Shown: piece by piece, positions 19,204-27,955 of the stretch | Numbering within the stretch: position 1 is the stretch's first letter | Layout of the letters: each line of letters opens with the position of its first letter | DNA from: Trebonia sp050013875 | Lineage (GTDB): Bacteria; Actinomycetota; Actinomycetes; Streptosporangiales; Streptosporangiaceae | Assembly: GCA_050013875.1 (NCBI GenBank) | Contig: JBEKEK010000017.1 | Location: 53,802 to 117,801 of the forward strand | DNA length: 64,000 nucleotides | Direction of reading: 5' to 3' | Notes under the pieces: model-generated | What the model was told of the DNA's origin: nothing | Database searches by the model: none | The model's input: the letters and a program-made list of their open reading frames with translations, nothing else | Made by a program: the position numbers and the translations under genes

Positions 19204-20126
19204 TGGCAGTATCCTCCCCGGGGGACGACCCCCCGGTGACCCCCCGACATGCGGGGGCCTCCCCGGGGGACGACCCCCCGGTGACCCCCGCGCAGAACCC
19301 GCGCGGAGACCGCAACCGCCCGGCCCGCACCGCCCTCGCCCCGCTTCCCGGCCGGTGGGACCTGTCGGTCCGCGCGTTCCGCTGCTGGCTGGTCATGTAC
19401 CGGCGGACCTGGCGGTCCTCGATCTGGTCGTCGGTCTTCGGCCCGCTCTTCTACCTGGGCGCGATGGGCTACGGCCTCGGCTCGCTGGTCGACCGGCATG
19501 GCACCGCGCCCCTCGGCGGGGTTCCGTACCCGGTCTTTGTCGCGCCCGCCGTGCTCGCCGTCCAGGCGATGAACTCGGGCCTGTCCAACGCGATGTTCCC
19601 GGTCTTCGGCGGCATCCACTGGAACAAGATCTACATCGCGGCCCGGGCGACCATGCTCCGCCCGGCCGACATCTACCGCGGCCATCTGCTCTTCATCACC
19701 ATGCGGATCACGATGAACTCGGCCTGCTTCGTGGTCGTGATGGCCGCCTTCGGGCTGATCAGGTCCTGGTGGGCGGTGCTGCTGCTGCCCGCCTCTGTGC
19801 TGCTCGGCGTCGCGTTCGCCGCGCCGTCGGCGGCGTGGGCGGTGACGTTGCGCGTGCAGACCCCGATGAGCTACGTGTTCCGTTTCGGCTCGGTACCGCT
19901 GATGCTCTTCTCCGGTACGTTCTTCCCGGTCAGCCAGCTGCCCGGCTGGCTCAGGCCGATCGCCTACGCGACCCCGCTCTGGCACGGCGCCGCGCTGTGC
20001 CGCTCGCTGAGCCTCGGCACGGTCACGGCCGGCTCGGCCGCCATCCACATCGGCTACCTGGCCGCCATGGCCGCTGTCGGCCTGTGGCTGGGCAACCGGA
20101 GCTACTACCGGAAGCTCTATGTGTAG
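19203..20126 (+). CDS. ABC-2 type permease 1
   Basis: 307 residues, six membrane segments, ABC-2 fold. The cytoplasmic N-terminus is extended by an in-frame duplication (SPGDDPPVTP appears twice, 15 residues apart) encoded by a 32-bp perfect repeat (19213-19244 and 19258-19289). The membrane domain starts near residue 60. PLMLFSGTFFPVSQLPGWL is the typical ABC-2 segment. Translationally coupled to the ATPase gene. Confidence 0.88.
   Translation: MAVSSPGDDPPVTPRHAGASPGDDPPVTPAQNPRGDRNRPARTALAPLPGRWDLSVRAFRCWLVMYRRTWRSSIWSSVFGPLFYLGAMGYGLGSLVDRHGTAPLGGVPYPVFVAPAVLAVQAMNSGLSNAMFPVFGGIHWNKIYIAARATMLRPADIYRGHLLFITMRITMNSACFVVVMAAFGLIRSWWAVLLLPASVLLGVAFAAPSAAWAVTLRVQTPMSYVFRFGSVPLMLFSGTFFPVSQLPGWLRPIAYATPLWHGAALCRSLSLGTVTAGSAAIHIGYLAAMAAVGLWLGNRSYYRKLYV
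19213..19289 (+). repeat. Two-copy tandem repeat, 45-bp period, inside the permease gene
   Basis: A 32-bp sequence beginning CCTCCCCGGGGGACGACC occurs at 19213-19244 and again at 19258-19289. The 45-bp period keeps the reading frame. The unit is itself strongly palindromic around CCCCGGGG. Confidence 0.85.
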
Positions 20127-20156
20127 CCGCCGCGCCGCGCAGGAGGTGAGCTCCCC

Positions 20157-20987
20157 ATGCCCGTAGAGCCAACGGTCCGTTCCGCTCCGGTTGATTCTTG
20201 CTTTTCGGCTGCCTTCTCCTGGTTGCCGGGGGCGCGCGGGCTGCGGCTGATCGAGCGGCACGCGCGCTTCTACCGGCGGATGTGGCTGGTGGTGGCGTCC
20301 GGGGCGGCCGAGCCGCTGTTCTACCTGGCCTCGGTCGGAATCGGCATCGGCGCGCTGATCGGCACGGTGGCCTGGGACGGGCACCAGGTGCCGTACCGGG
20401 AGTTCGTCGCGCCCGGGCTGCTGGCCGTGTCCGCGCTGAACGGGGCGCTGAACGACTCGACCTTCAACGTCTACGGCAGGCTCAAGTTCGAGAAGCTCTA
20501 CGACTCGGTGCTGGCGACACCGCTGGGCGCGCGGGACGTGGCCGCCAGCGAGATCGGCTGGGCGGTGCTGCGCGGTCTGCTCTACTCGGTGCCGTTCCTG
20601 GTCGTGATGGCCGCCCTGGGGCTGATCGCCTCCCCCTGGGCGCTGCTCGCGCTGCCCGGCGCGGCCCTGGTCAGCTTCGCCACCGCCGCCGCGGGGGTGG
20701 CGCTGACCACCTACATGAAGTCCTGGCAGGACTTCGAGTACGTGATGCTGGTCTCGGTGCCGCTGTTCCTGTTCTCCGGCACGTTCTATCCGCTCTCGGT
20801 CTATCCGCACGTCATCGGCGTGATTGTGGAGTGGACGCCGCTGTACCAGGGGGTGGTGATCCTGCGTGACCTGGTGCTCGGCGCGCCGTCCTGGGATCTG
20901 CTCTGGCGGGCGGCGTACCTGGTGGTGGTGGGGCTCATCGGCCTCGGAGTCGCCGGGCGCAGGATCGCCAAACTGCTGCTGGTCTGA
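20157..20987 (+). CDS. ABC-2 type permease 2
   Basis: 276 residues, six membrane segments, paralogous to permease 1 (LFLFSGTFYPLSVYPHVIG aligns with its PLMLFSGTFFP segment). GGAGGTGAG precedes the ATG. One ATPase with two unlike ABC-2 permeases suggests a heterodimeric exporter, as in other actinobacterial lipid, drug or polysaccharide exporters. The neighbouring GtrA and DUF2079 genes hint at an envelope substrate, but this is inference. Confidence 0.88.
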   Translation: MPVEPTVRSAPVDSCFSAAFSWLPGARGLRLIERHARFYRRMWLVVASGAAEPLFYLASVGIGIGALIGTVAWDGHQVPYREFVAPGLLAVSALNGALNDSTFNVYGRLKFEKLYDSVLATPLGARDVAASEIGWAVLRGLLYSVPFLVVMAALGLIASPWALLALPGAALVSFATAAAGVALTTYMKSWQDFEYVMLVSVPLFLFSGTFYPLSVYPHVIGVIVEWTPLYQGVVILRDLVLGAPSWDLLWRAAYLVVVGLIGLGVAGRRIAKLLLV

Positions 20988-21014
20988 CCCCGGTTCACCA
21001 CCGGTCACGCACGG

Positions 21015-21026
21015 TACGATGCTGGG
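21015..21026 (+). promoter_or_regulatory. Leaderless-type -10 box for the DUF2079 gene
   Basis: TACGAT at 21015-21020, six bases before GTG 21027. Confidence 0.5.
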
Positions 21027-22571
21027 GTGCTGGGGGAGCGCCGCTGGCAAGCCGTTGCCGACACGGCCGTCGATGATCCTGGCGGCGCGCCCGCGGTCAG
21101 CTGGAGCCCCTGGCGCGATCCGGTCGCGTGGACCATCGCGGGCCTGGTCTTCTGCGCCTACTTCACGATCTCGCTCTACCGGCTGCTCACGCTCACCCCG
21201 ACCTCGTGGGATCTGGGCATTTACACCGAGTACGTGAAGCAGCTGTCGCTGCTGCGGGCGCCGATCGTGGACGTGCGCGGGCCCGGTTTCAACCTGCTTG
21301 GCGATCACTTCCAGATCGGCCTGGCGGTGCTGGCGCCGTTCTTCCGGCTCTACCCGTCGCCGGCCACCCTGCTGTTCTTCCAGGCGCTGCTGACGGCGGT
21401 GTCGGTGTTCCCCATCATGTCGGCCGCGTCGCTGCTGCTCGGCCGGGCCAGCAGCCGGCTGATCGGGTTCGCCTACGGCTTCTCCTGGGGCCTGCAGCAG
21501 ATGATCGACTTCGACTTCCACGAGATCGCGCTGGCAGTGCCGCTGCTCGCCTTCTCGCTGTCGGCGCTGGTCCGCGGGCGGGTGCGGGCGGCCGCGGTGT
21601 GGGCGCTGCCGTTGGTCTTCGTCAAGGAGGACCAGGGGTTCACGGTCGCCGCGATCGGCGCCTACCTCGTCTTCGACGGCATCGCCGCCGCGGCCGGGCC
21701 CGGTTCGCGGCTCGCGCCCGCCCGGCAGCGGGGGAGCGTTGGCTGGGGGGCGCTGCTGGTGCTCTGGGGGCTCTTCTGGTCCGTGTTCGCGATCACGGTG
21801 ATCATCCCGCACTTCAACCCGCTGCACGAGTACTACTACTGGAAGGACGGGGGAGTGGTCGCGGGCGGCCACGGCTTCTCCGTCGGCTCGCTCATCGGCC
21901 AGACCGCGGCTGGCTGGCCCACCAAGCTGCAGACCGTGGTCTTGCTGCTGCTGCCGACCGCGTTCGCGGCGCTCGGCTCCCCGGTCGCGCTGCTCGCGCT
22001 GCCCAGCCTGCTGCTCCGCTTCGTCTCGACCAACACCGCCTACTGGGGCACCAACTGGCACTACAACGCGACGATGGTGCCTATTCTCTTCATCGCCGCC
22101 GCTGAGGCGATGGCCCGCTGGCGCGCGGCCGGCGCAAACCGGCCGCGGGCCGGGCTGGCGGTTGGGCTGCGGCGCGGGCTGGCCAGGCACGGCGCGCCGA
22201 TGATGGCCGCGATCGCGGTCGCACTCGCCTTCCAGTTCCCGCTCAGCACCCTCTGGCACGGCTCCACTTTCGCGATCAGCCCGCAGGTCGCGGCGGACAA
22301 CGCCGCTATGGCGGTGGTGCCGGACGGCGCGACCGTGCAGACCACCCTGAACCTGCTGGCGCCGCTGGCCGCCCGCACCGACACGTTCTGGATCGGCAAC
22401 GCGGGCAACCCGCTCACGCAGTACATCGTCTTCGACGGCAGGAACAGCGGCTACAGCCCGGCACCGGGCAACGTCCCCGCCTTCATCGCCGGGCTCTACC
22501 CGGCGGCCGGCTACACACCGGTGTTCGAGCGCGGCGACGTCTACGTCTTCCGCCGCGGCCAACTCCGGTAG
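21027..22571 (+). CDS. DUF2079 polytopic membrane protein
   Basis: 514 residues with about nine to ten membrane segments. The DUF2079 hallmarks are present: TSWDLGIYTEYVKQLSLL, then GFNLLGDHFQIGLAVLAPFF, and FHEIALAVPLLAFSL. The family resembles GT-C fold glycosyltransferases, so a polyprenyl-sugar-using enzyme is possible but unproven. The C-terminal 100 residues are predicted extracellular. GTG start. Confidence 0.85.
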   Translation: MLGERRWQAVADTAVDDPGGAPAVSWSPWRDPVAWTIAGLVFCAYFTISLYRLLTLTPTSWDLGIYTEYVKQLSLLRAPIVDVRGPGFNLLGDHFQIGLAVLAPFFRLYPSPATLLFFQALLTAVSVFPIMSAASLLLGRASSRLIGFAYGFSWGLQQMIDFDFHEIALAVPLLAFSLSALVRGRVRAAAVWALPLVFVKEDQGFTVAAIGAYLVFDGIAAAAGPGSRLAPARQRGSVGWGALLVLWGLFWSVFAITVIIPHFNPLHEYYYWKDGGVVAGGHGFSVGSLIGQTAAGWPTKLQTVVLLLLPTAFAALGSPVALLALPSLLLRFVSTNTAYWGTNWHYNATMVPILFIAAAEAMARWRAAGANRPRAGLAVGLRRGLARHGAPMMAAIAVALAFQFPLSTLWHGSTFAISPQVAADNAAMAVVPDGATVQTTLNLLAPLAARTDTFWIGNAGNPLTQYIVFDGRNSGYSPAPGNVPAFIAGLYPAAGYTPVFERGDVYVFRRGQLR

Positions 22572-22581
22572 CTCCCGGGAC

Positions 22582-22594
22582 TAGGCTTGCGTGA
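22582..22594 (+). promoter_or_regulatory. Leaderless-type -10 box for the FAD/Fe-S dehydrogenase gene
   Basis: TAGGCT at 22582-22587, seven bases before ATG 22595. Confidence 0.5.
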
Positions 22595-25561
22595 ATGGTG
22601 AGCACGACGCGGCCCGTCCAGCTAGCTGAAGCCGTCGATCAGGGGGAGCTGGCCGCCGCACTGCGGGCGGCCGGGCTGGCCGAGATCGAGACCGCGACCA
22701 GGCGGCGCGCGGAGTACTCCTCCGACGCCTCCAACTACCGGGTCGTCCCCGAGGTGGTGGCGTTCCCGCGCGGCGCCGATGAGATCGTGGCCGCGCTTGA
22801 GGTCTGCCGGCTGCGCGGCGTGCCGATCGTCACCCGCGGCGGCGGCACCTCGATCGCCGGCAACGCGCTCTCGGCCGGCCTCGTGCTCGACCTGTCCAGG
22901 CACCTCAACCGGGTCATCGCGGTGGACCCGCGGGAGCGGACGGCGGTGGCGGAACCCGGCACCGTCCTCGATGACATCAGCGCGGCGGCCGCCCCGTACG
23001 GGCTGCGGTTCGGTCCCGATCCCTCGACCCACTCGCGCGCCACCATCGGCGGCGCCATCGGTAACAACGCCTGCGGTTCGCGCGCGCTGCGCTACGGGCG
23101 GACCGCCGACAACGTGCTGGCGCTTGACGTCGTCACCGGGGCCGGCGCGCGCTTCACGGCCGGATCGGGCGGCGCGGGACTGGCCGGCACCGATCCCGCC
23201 GGCCCGGGTGCGGCGCTGCTGGCGGACCTGCGCGCCGTGGTCGCCGGGAACCTGGCCACGATCAGGACCGAGTTCGGCCGGTTCACCCGGCAGGTCTCGG
23301 GCTACTCGCTCGAGCACCTGCTGCCGGAGAACGGCGCCAACGTCGCGAAGTTCCTCGCCGGGACCGAGGGGACACTCGCGCTCACCCTGCGGGCCGCCGT
23401 CCGCCTGGTCGCCGCGCCGCGCGCCACCGCGCTCGCGGTGCTCGGCTACCCCGACATGGCCGCCGCCGCCGAGGCCGTGCCCGCGCTGCTGCCGCACCTG
23501 CCGGTCGCCCTCGAGGGCCTGGACTCCCGGATGGTCGACGTGGTCCGCCTCCGGCGCGGCCCGGCCGCCGTGCCCGCGCTGCCGCGCGGCGGCGGCTGGC
23601 TGTTCGCCGAGACCGCGGGCGACTCAGTGGAGGAGGCACGGGCGGCGGCGGTCAAGCTCGTGGCCGACGGCGGCTGCCTGGACAGTGCGGTGATCACCGG
23701 GCCGGCCGCCGCCGCACTCTGGCGGATCCGCGAGGACGGCACGGGCCTGGCCGGCCGTACCCCGGCCGGCGCGCCCGCCTGGCCGGGCTGGGAGGACTCG
23801 GCCGTGCCGGTGCACGCCCTCCCCGCCTATCTGCGCGAGCTCACCGCGCTGATGGCCAGCCACGGCGTCGACGGCCTGATGTACGGGCACTTCGGCGACG
23901 GGTGCATCCACGCGCGGATCGACTTCCCGCTCCGCGACCGGCCCGCGGTGCTCCGGTCATTCACCCAGGACGCGGCGCGGCTGGCCGCCTCCTACGGCGG
24001 GTCGGCGTCCGGTGAGCACGGCGACGGGCGGGCCCGCGGTGAGCTGCTGCCGGCGATGTACTCGCCGGCCGCGATCGGGCTGTTCGGGGCGGTCAAGCAG
24101 CTGTTCGACCCGGCCGGCCTGCTCAACCCGGGCGTTATCGTCGATCCGGCGCCGCTCGACGCCGACCTGCGGGTCGCCCTGGCGCCGCCGCTCAAGCGCG
24201 GGCTCGGCTTCGCGTACGCCGCCGACGGCGGCGACTTCTCCACCGCCGTGCACCGCTGCGTCGGGGTGGGCAAATGCCGGGCCGACAACACCGCGTCGGG
24301 CGGCGTGATGTGCCCGTCCTACCTGGCGACGCGGGACGAGAAGGACTCCACCAGGGGCCGCGCGCGGGTGCTGCAGGAGCTGGTGAACGGCTCGCTGGTG
24401 TCGTCCGGGTGGCAGTCGCCCGAGGTCACCGAGGCGCTCGACCTCTGCCTGTCCTGCAAGGGGTGCTCCACCGACTGCCCGGCCGGGGTCGACATGGCCA
24501 CCTACAAGGCCGAGGCCACCTACCAGCGGTACCGGGGCAGGATCCGGCCCGCCGCGCACTATTCGCTCGGCTGGCTGCCCCGCTGGGCGGCGCTGACTGC
24601 GCGCTGGCCGGGGGCGGCGCGGCTTGCCAACCTGTCGCTGCGCTTCCGGCCGGCTGCCGCCCTGGCTAAACGGCTGGGCGGCATCGACGAGCGGCGGGAC
24701 CTGCCCGAGTTCGCCACCCGGAGCTTCCGCCGCTGGTTCGCCACGGGTGGTGGCGGGGCGGCCGGCGGGAGAGTCGGCGGGGCGGCCGGCGGAAGAGTCG
24801 GCGGGGCGGCTGCTGGCGCACCCGGCGAACGCAAGCCCGTGCTGCTGTGGGTGGACACATTCACCAACGCGTTCGCGCCGCAGGTCGGCCGGGCGGCGGT
24901 GCAGGTGCTCGAGGCCGCCGGGTACCAGGTGCGGATCACCGAGCGGAACGTCTGCTGCGGACTGACCTGGATCTCGACCGGCCAGCTGGACGGCGCACGC
25001 CGTCAGCTCCGCGCCGCGCTGCGCGAGCTCGGCCCCGCCCTTGACGCCGGCATCCCGGTCGTCGGGCTTGAACCCTCTTGCACGGCGGCGCTCCGCGTCG
25101 ACGCGGCTGAGCTGCTGCCGGGCGACCCGCGCGCGGAGGCGCTCGGCGGCGCGGTGAAGACCCTGGCCGAGCTGCTGCACGCCACCGACGGCTGGAGCCC
25201 GCCCGACCTGTCCGACGTCACCGGCGTGGCCCAGCCGCACTGCCATCAGCATGCGGTGCTCGGCTGGCACGCGGACGCCGCGATCCTGGCCGACGCCGGG
25301 GCCACGGTGACAGCGGTCGGCGGCTGCTGCGGCCTGGCGGGCAACTTCGGCGTCGAGCGCGGCCATTACGAGGTGTCGGCCGCGGTCGCCGAGACCGCCC
25401 TGCTGCCGGCCGTCCGCCAGGCCATGAGCGCGGCGGGTGACGGCGCGACCATCACCGTCCTGGCCGACGGCTTCTCCTGCCGCACGCAGCTCGACCAGCT
25501 GGCCGATGTGCACGGCACCCACCTGGCCGAGCTGCTGGCCTCGCGGCTGCGCTCCCGCTAG
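22595..25561 (+). CDS. FAD-linked oxidase / Fe-S protein (YdiJ-like 2-hydroxyacid dehydrogenase)
   Basis: 988-residue fusion. Residues about 45-230 are a PCMH-type FAD domain (VTRGGGTSIAGNALSAG, then HSRATIGGAIGNNACGS). About 250-520 is the FAD-oxidase C-terminal domain ending GEHGDGRARGELLPAMY. About 550-640 is a two-cluster [4Fe-4S] module (CVGVGKC ... GVMCPSY; CLSCKGCSTDCPAG). About 740-985 holds two cysteine-rich CCG domains (NVCCGLTWISTG; GGCCGLAGNFG). This layout fits D-lactate, glycolate or D-2-hydroxyglutarate oxidation coupled to the respiratory chain; the substrate is undecided. The linker near residues 722-742 is an in-frame 24-bp repeat (AAGGRVGG units). Confidence 0.9.
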   Translation: MVSTTRPVQLAEAVDQGELAAALRAAGLAEIETATRRRAEYSSDASNYRVVPEVVAFPRGADEIVAALEVCRLRGVPIVTRGGGTSIAGNALSAGLVLDLSRHLNRVIAVDPRERTAVAEPGTVLDDISAAAAPYGLRFGPDPSTHSRATIGGAIGNNACGSRALRYGRTADNVLALDVVTGAGARFTAGSGGAGLAGTDPAGPGAALLADLRAVVAGNLATIRTEFGRFTRQVSGYSLEHLLPENGANVAKFLAGTEGTLALTLRAAVRLVAAPRATALAVLGYPDMAAAAEAVPALLPHLPVALEGLDSRMVDVVRLRRGPAAVPALPRGGGWLFAETAGDSVEEARAAAVKLVADGGCLDSAVITGPAAAALWRIREDGTGLAGRTPAGAPAWPGWEDSAVPVHALPAYLRELTALMASHGVDGLMYGHFGDGCIHARIDFPLRDRPAVLRSFTQDAARLAASYGGSASGEHGDGRARGELLPAMYSPAAIGLFGAVKQLFDPAGLLNPGVIVDPAPLDADLRVALAPPLKRGLGFAYAADGGDFSTAVHRCVGVGKCRADNTASGGVMCPSYLATRDEKDSTRGRARVLQELVNGSLVSSGWQSPEVTEALDLCLSCKGCSTDCPAGVDMATYKAEATYQRYRGRIRPAAHYSLGWLPRWAALTARWPGAARLANLSLRFRPAAALAKRLGGIDERRDLPEFATRSFRRWFATGGGGAAGGRVGGAAGGRVGGAAAGAPGERKPVLLWVDTFTNAFAPQVGRAAVQVLEAAGYQVRITERNVCCGLTWISTGQLDGARRQLRAALRELGPALDAGIPVVGLEPSCTAALRVDAAELLPGDPRAEALGGAVKTLAELLHATDGWSPPDLSDVTGVAQPHCHQHAVLGWHADAAILADAGATVTAVGGCCGLAGNFGVERGHYEVSAAVAETALLPAVRQAMSAAGDGATITVLADGFSCRTQLDQLADVHGTHLAELLASRLRSR

Positions 25562-25730
25562 CTCAGCTACCGTCAGGAGCGGTGGCCCGCCCGGGCCTGA
25601 CGGCGCCTGGACCCCGGACGTTCAGGTAAGAAAATCCGGGCGGCGGTGTCGGATCGGGGCAGGGGTGTTCGTAGCAAGGGTGAGCGGCCGCCCGGACGGG
25701 ACAGGCCCGGACCACGGGAGATGATCCTCG

Positions 25731-26090
25731 ATGCAGTACCTGCTTTCCGTGATTGACGACAGAGCCGGCTACGCCCCGCAGGAGGACGGCGCAGCCGGCT
25801 CCGCCACCCCGCAGGAGATGAACGCCATTGACGTGTTCAACGAGCGGCTGGTGGCCGATGGCCACTGGGTCTTCGGCGGCGGTCTCGGGGTGCCGGACAA
25901 CGCCACCGTCATCGACAACCGGGGGGCGGAGGCCGTCGTCACGGACGGGCCTTTCGTGGAGTCGAAGGAGTACCTGGGCGGCTTCTGGATCATCGAGGCG
26001 CCCGACCTCGACGCGGCGCTCAAGCTGGCCGCTGAAGGGTCGAAGAGCTGCAACCGGAAGGTTGAGGTGCGGCCGTTCCTGACCGAATGA
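25731..26090 (+). CDS. YCII-family (DGPF) protein
   Basis: 119 residues of the YCII-related fold: MQYLLSVIDDRAGY, FNERLVADGHWVFGGGL, VVTDGPFVESKEYLGGFWII (the DGPF signature), and CNRKVEVRPFL. In actinobacteria such genes often accompany ECF sigma factors, but none is next to it here. Function unknown, possibly enzymatic. Single gene with GGGAGA upstream. Confidence 0.88.
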   Translation: MQYLLSVIDDRAGYAPQEDGAAGSATPQEMNAIDVFNERLVADGHWVFGGGLGVPDNATVIDNRGAEAVVTDGPFVESKEYLGGFWIIEAPDLDAALKLAAEGSKSCNRKVEVRPFLTE

Positions 26091-26124
26091 GCGAGGCCGG
26101 CGGTGTCCCCCCGAACCCGGGCGC

Positions 26125-26967
26125 CTAGCCGAGCACCGCCGCCGCGGCCTGTCGCTTCATCAGGTTGTAGATGACCGTCTCGTTGGCGGGCACCGCGGGC
26201 GCCCCGGTGCCGAGCCCGACGACGGCGGCGCCGAAGACGTCCACCCCGCTGGCGGTGAACAGGGTGTTGAGGGTCAGCGCGCTCCCGGTGACCTTTCCGG
26301 TCTGCAGGAGGTCGACGGTGGGACGGCCGGCCAGCGTGCCGCCGGGCGCCGCCTTGAGCGCGAAGGTGCCAGTGCCGCCGTCGGCCGGCGCGGTGAACGA
26401 CTTGCACCGGGCCGCGAGCGGCACAAGCCCGGCCACGAACGCGGTCGCCGCCGAGGCGGTGGGGAACTGATAGATCAGCTGGTCATAGGCCTGGTCGGTG
26501 CCGACCACGCTGTCGGCCGCCATGGCCGTCTCGCCGAACCCGGTGGACCCCAGGTGCTGTACGAAGTCCGAGCAGGACACCGTGGCCAGCGGGTAGGCGG
26601 CCGCCCCCGAGGTCAGCGACCCGCCCGAGGTGACCGGGCCCGACGAGGACGCGGCGAAGCCGGCCGGGAAGTCCGACGCGGGCAGCAGCACCTGCTCGAG
26701 GTCGGTGCCGGTCAGCTGCCCGGAGGCGGCTGGCAGCGGCGTCATCGACGCCGTCGGCAGCGGGTTCGCCGCGGACGTCGGCGCGGTCGTGGCGGGGGTC
26801 GCGGACGCCGACGACGACTCCGGCGTCTGATACGGGACGCCCTTGGTCGCGCACCCGGTGACGGTGGCAAGCAGGCCGACGGCGACCGCGGAAACCGTCA
26901 GGCACCGGCGATACCGGTGCGCAACGTCAAGCAGGGCGAATGATGACACTGGGCTACCTAACCTCAT
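26125..26967 (-). CDS. Lipoprotein with PknH-like sensor domain
   Basis: About 280 residues. The signal peptide ends in the lipobox ATVTGC. A Ser/Pro/Ala-rich tether of about 45 residues follows, then a domain of about 190 residues starting LLPASDFPAGF with paired cysteines (VSCSDF, RCKSF). This resembles the extracellular sensor domain of mycobacterial PknH and related lipoproteins; that is a motif-level impression. ATG at 26967 is chosen; ATG 26988 and GTG 26949 are alternatives. Converges on the YCII gene. Confidence 0.72.
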   Translation of the reverse strand: MRLGSPVSSFALLDVAHRYRRCLTVSAVAVGLLATVTGCATKGVPYQTPESSSASATPATTAPTSAANPLPTASMTPLPAASGQLTGTDLEQVLLPASDFPAGFAASSSGPVTSGGSLTSGAAAYPLATVSCSDFVQHLGSTGFGETAMAADSVVGTDQAYDQLIYQFPTASAATAFVAGLVPLAARCKSFTAPADGGTGTFALKAAPGGTLAGRPTVDLLQTGKVTGSALTLNTLFTASGVDVFGAAVVGLGTGAPAVPANETVIYNLMKRQAAAAVLG

Positions 26968-27154
26968 GCGGACCAGGAACACAGACAACGTACCTGCCGG
27001 AGTTCACGCCCCGGTTACGGCCCGTGCCCCGACCGGTCAGTAACTTCCGCCGTGGCCCGGGGCTGGCGCGGCGGCGCGCGTCCGGAATAATGACGCTGGA
27101 ACACCGGCGTTCGCCGACAGCGGCGTCGGGCGCAGCGAAAGGAAACGCAACGTT

Positions 27155-27907
27155 ATGCCACAGCGAATCGCGATCGTGACCGGGGCCGCCCGGGGTATTG
27201 GGGCCGGCACCGCCAAGCGCCTGGCCGCTGACGGCTTTGCCGTCGCGGTGCTCGACCTGAACGAGGCGGACGGCGCGAACACCGTCGCCGAGATCGAGAA
27301 GGCGGGCGGCAGGGCGATCGCGGTCGGCGCCGACGTCAGCAACGCCGAGCAGGTCCAGGCCGCGGTGGACAAGGTGGTCGCCGAGCTCGGCGAGCCGACC
27401 GTGCTCGTCAACAACGCGGGCGTGACCAGGGACAACCTGATCTTCAAGATGTCGGAGAACGACTGGGACACGGTCCTCGGTGTCCACCTGCGGGGCGCGT
27501 TCCTGATGACCCGCGCCACCCAGAAGTACATGGTCGCCGCGAAGTGGGGCCGGATCGTCAACCTGTCCTCGACCTCCGCGGTCGGCAACCGGGGCCAGGT
27601 CAACTACTCCGCCGCCAAGGCCGGCATGCAGGGCTTCACCAAGACCCTCGCGATCGAGCTCGGCAAGTACGGCGTCACCGCGAACGCGATCGCACCCGGC
27701 TTCATCGTCACCGACATGACCGCGGCGACCGCCGCCCGGCTCGGCCTGTCCTTCGAGGACTTCCAGGCGGGCGCGGCGCAGGGGATCCCGGTGCAGCGGG
27801 TCGGCCAGCCCGAGGACATCGCCAACGCGGTCTCCTTCTTCGTCAGCGACGCGGCCGGCTTCGTCTCCGGCCAGGTCCTGTACGTGGCGGGCGGCCCGGT
27901 CTCCTGA
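27155..27907 (+). CDS. fabG: 3-oxoacyl-ACP reductase-like SDR
   Basis: 250-residue classical short-chain dehydrogenase. TGAARGIG is the cofactor loop, NNAG follows strand 4, and the catalytic set is Ser in NLSSTSAVG with YSAAK. APGFIVTDMT and VSGQVLYVAGG are standard. Reduces 3-oxoacyl-ACP/CoA or dehydrogenates a hydroxyacyl substrate with NAD(P). The two acyl-CoA dehydrogenases downstream make a beta-oxidation-type role as likely as fatty-acid synthesis. AAAGGA precedes the ATG. Confidence 0.88.
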   Translation: MPQRIAIVTGAARGIGAGTAKRLAADGFAVAVLDLNEADGANTVAEIEKAGGRAIAVGADVSNAEQVQAAVDKVVAELGEPTVLVNNAGVTRDNLIFKMSENDWDTVLGVHLRGAFLMTRATQKYMVAAKWGRIVNLSSTSAVGNRGQVNYSAAKAGMQGFTKTLAIELGKYGVTANAIAPGFIVTDMTAATAARLGLSFEDFQAGAAQGIPVQRVGQPEDIANAVSFFVSDAAGFVSGQVLYVAGGPVS

Positions 27908-27955
27908 CCGGGGACCGGCCACAGCGGTAGACCCCGAGCGAGAACAGGCGACAGT

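Noticed and set aside
19071..22562. Minus-strand open frame of 1,163 codons
   Set aside because: Antisense to the ABC exporter and DUF2079 genes; rich in Arg, Gln and Asp with no motif. High GC leaves few stops in this frame.
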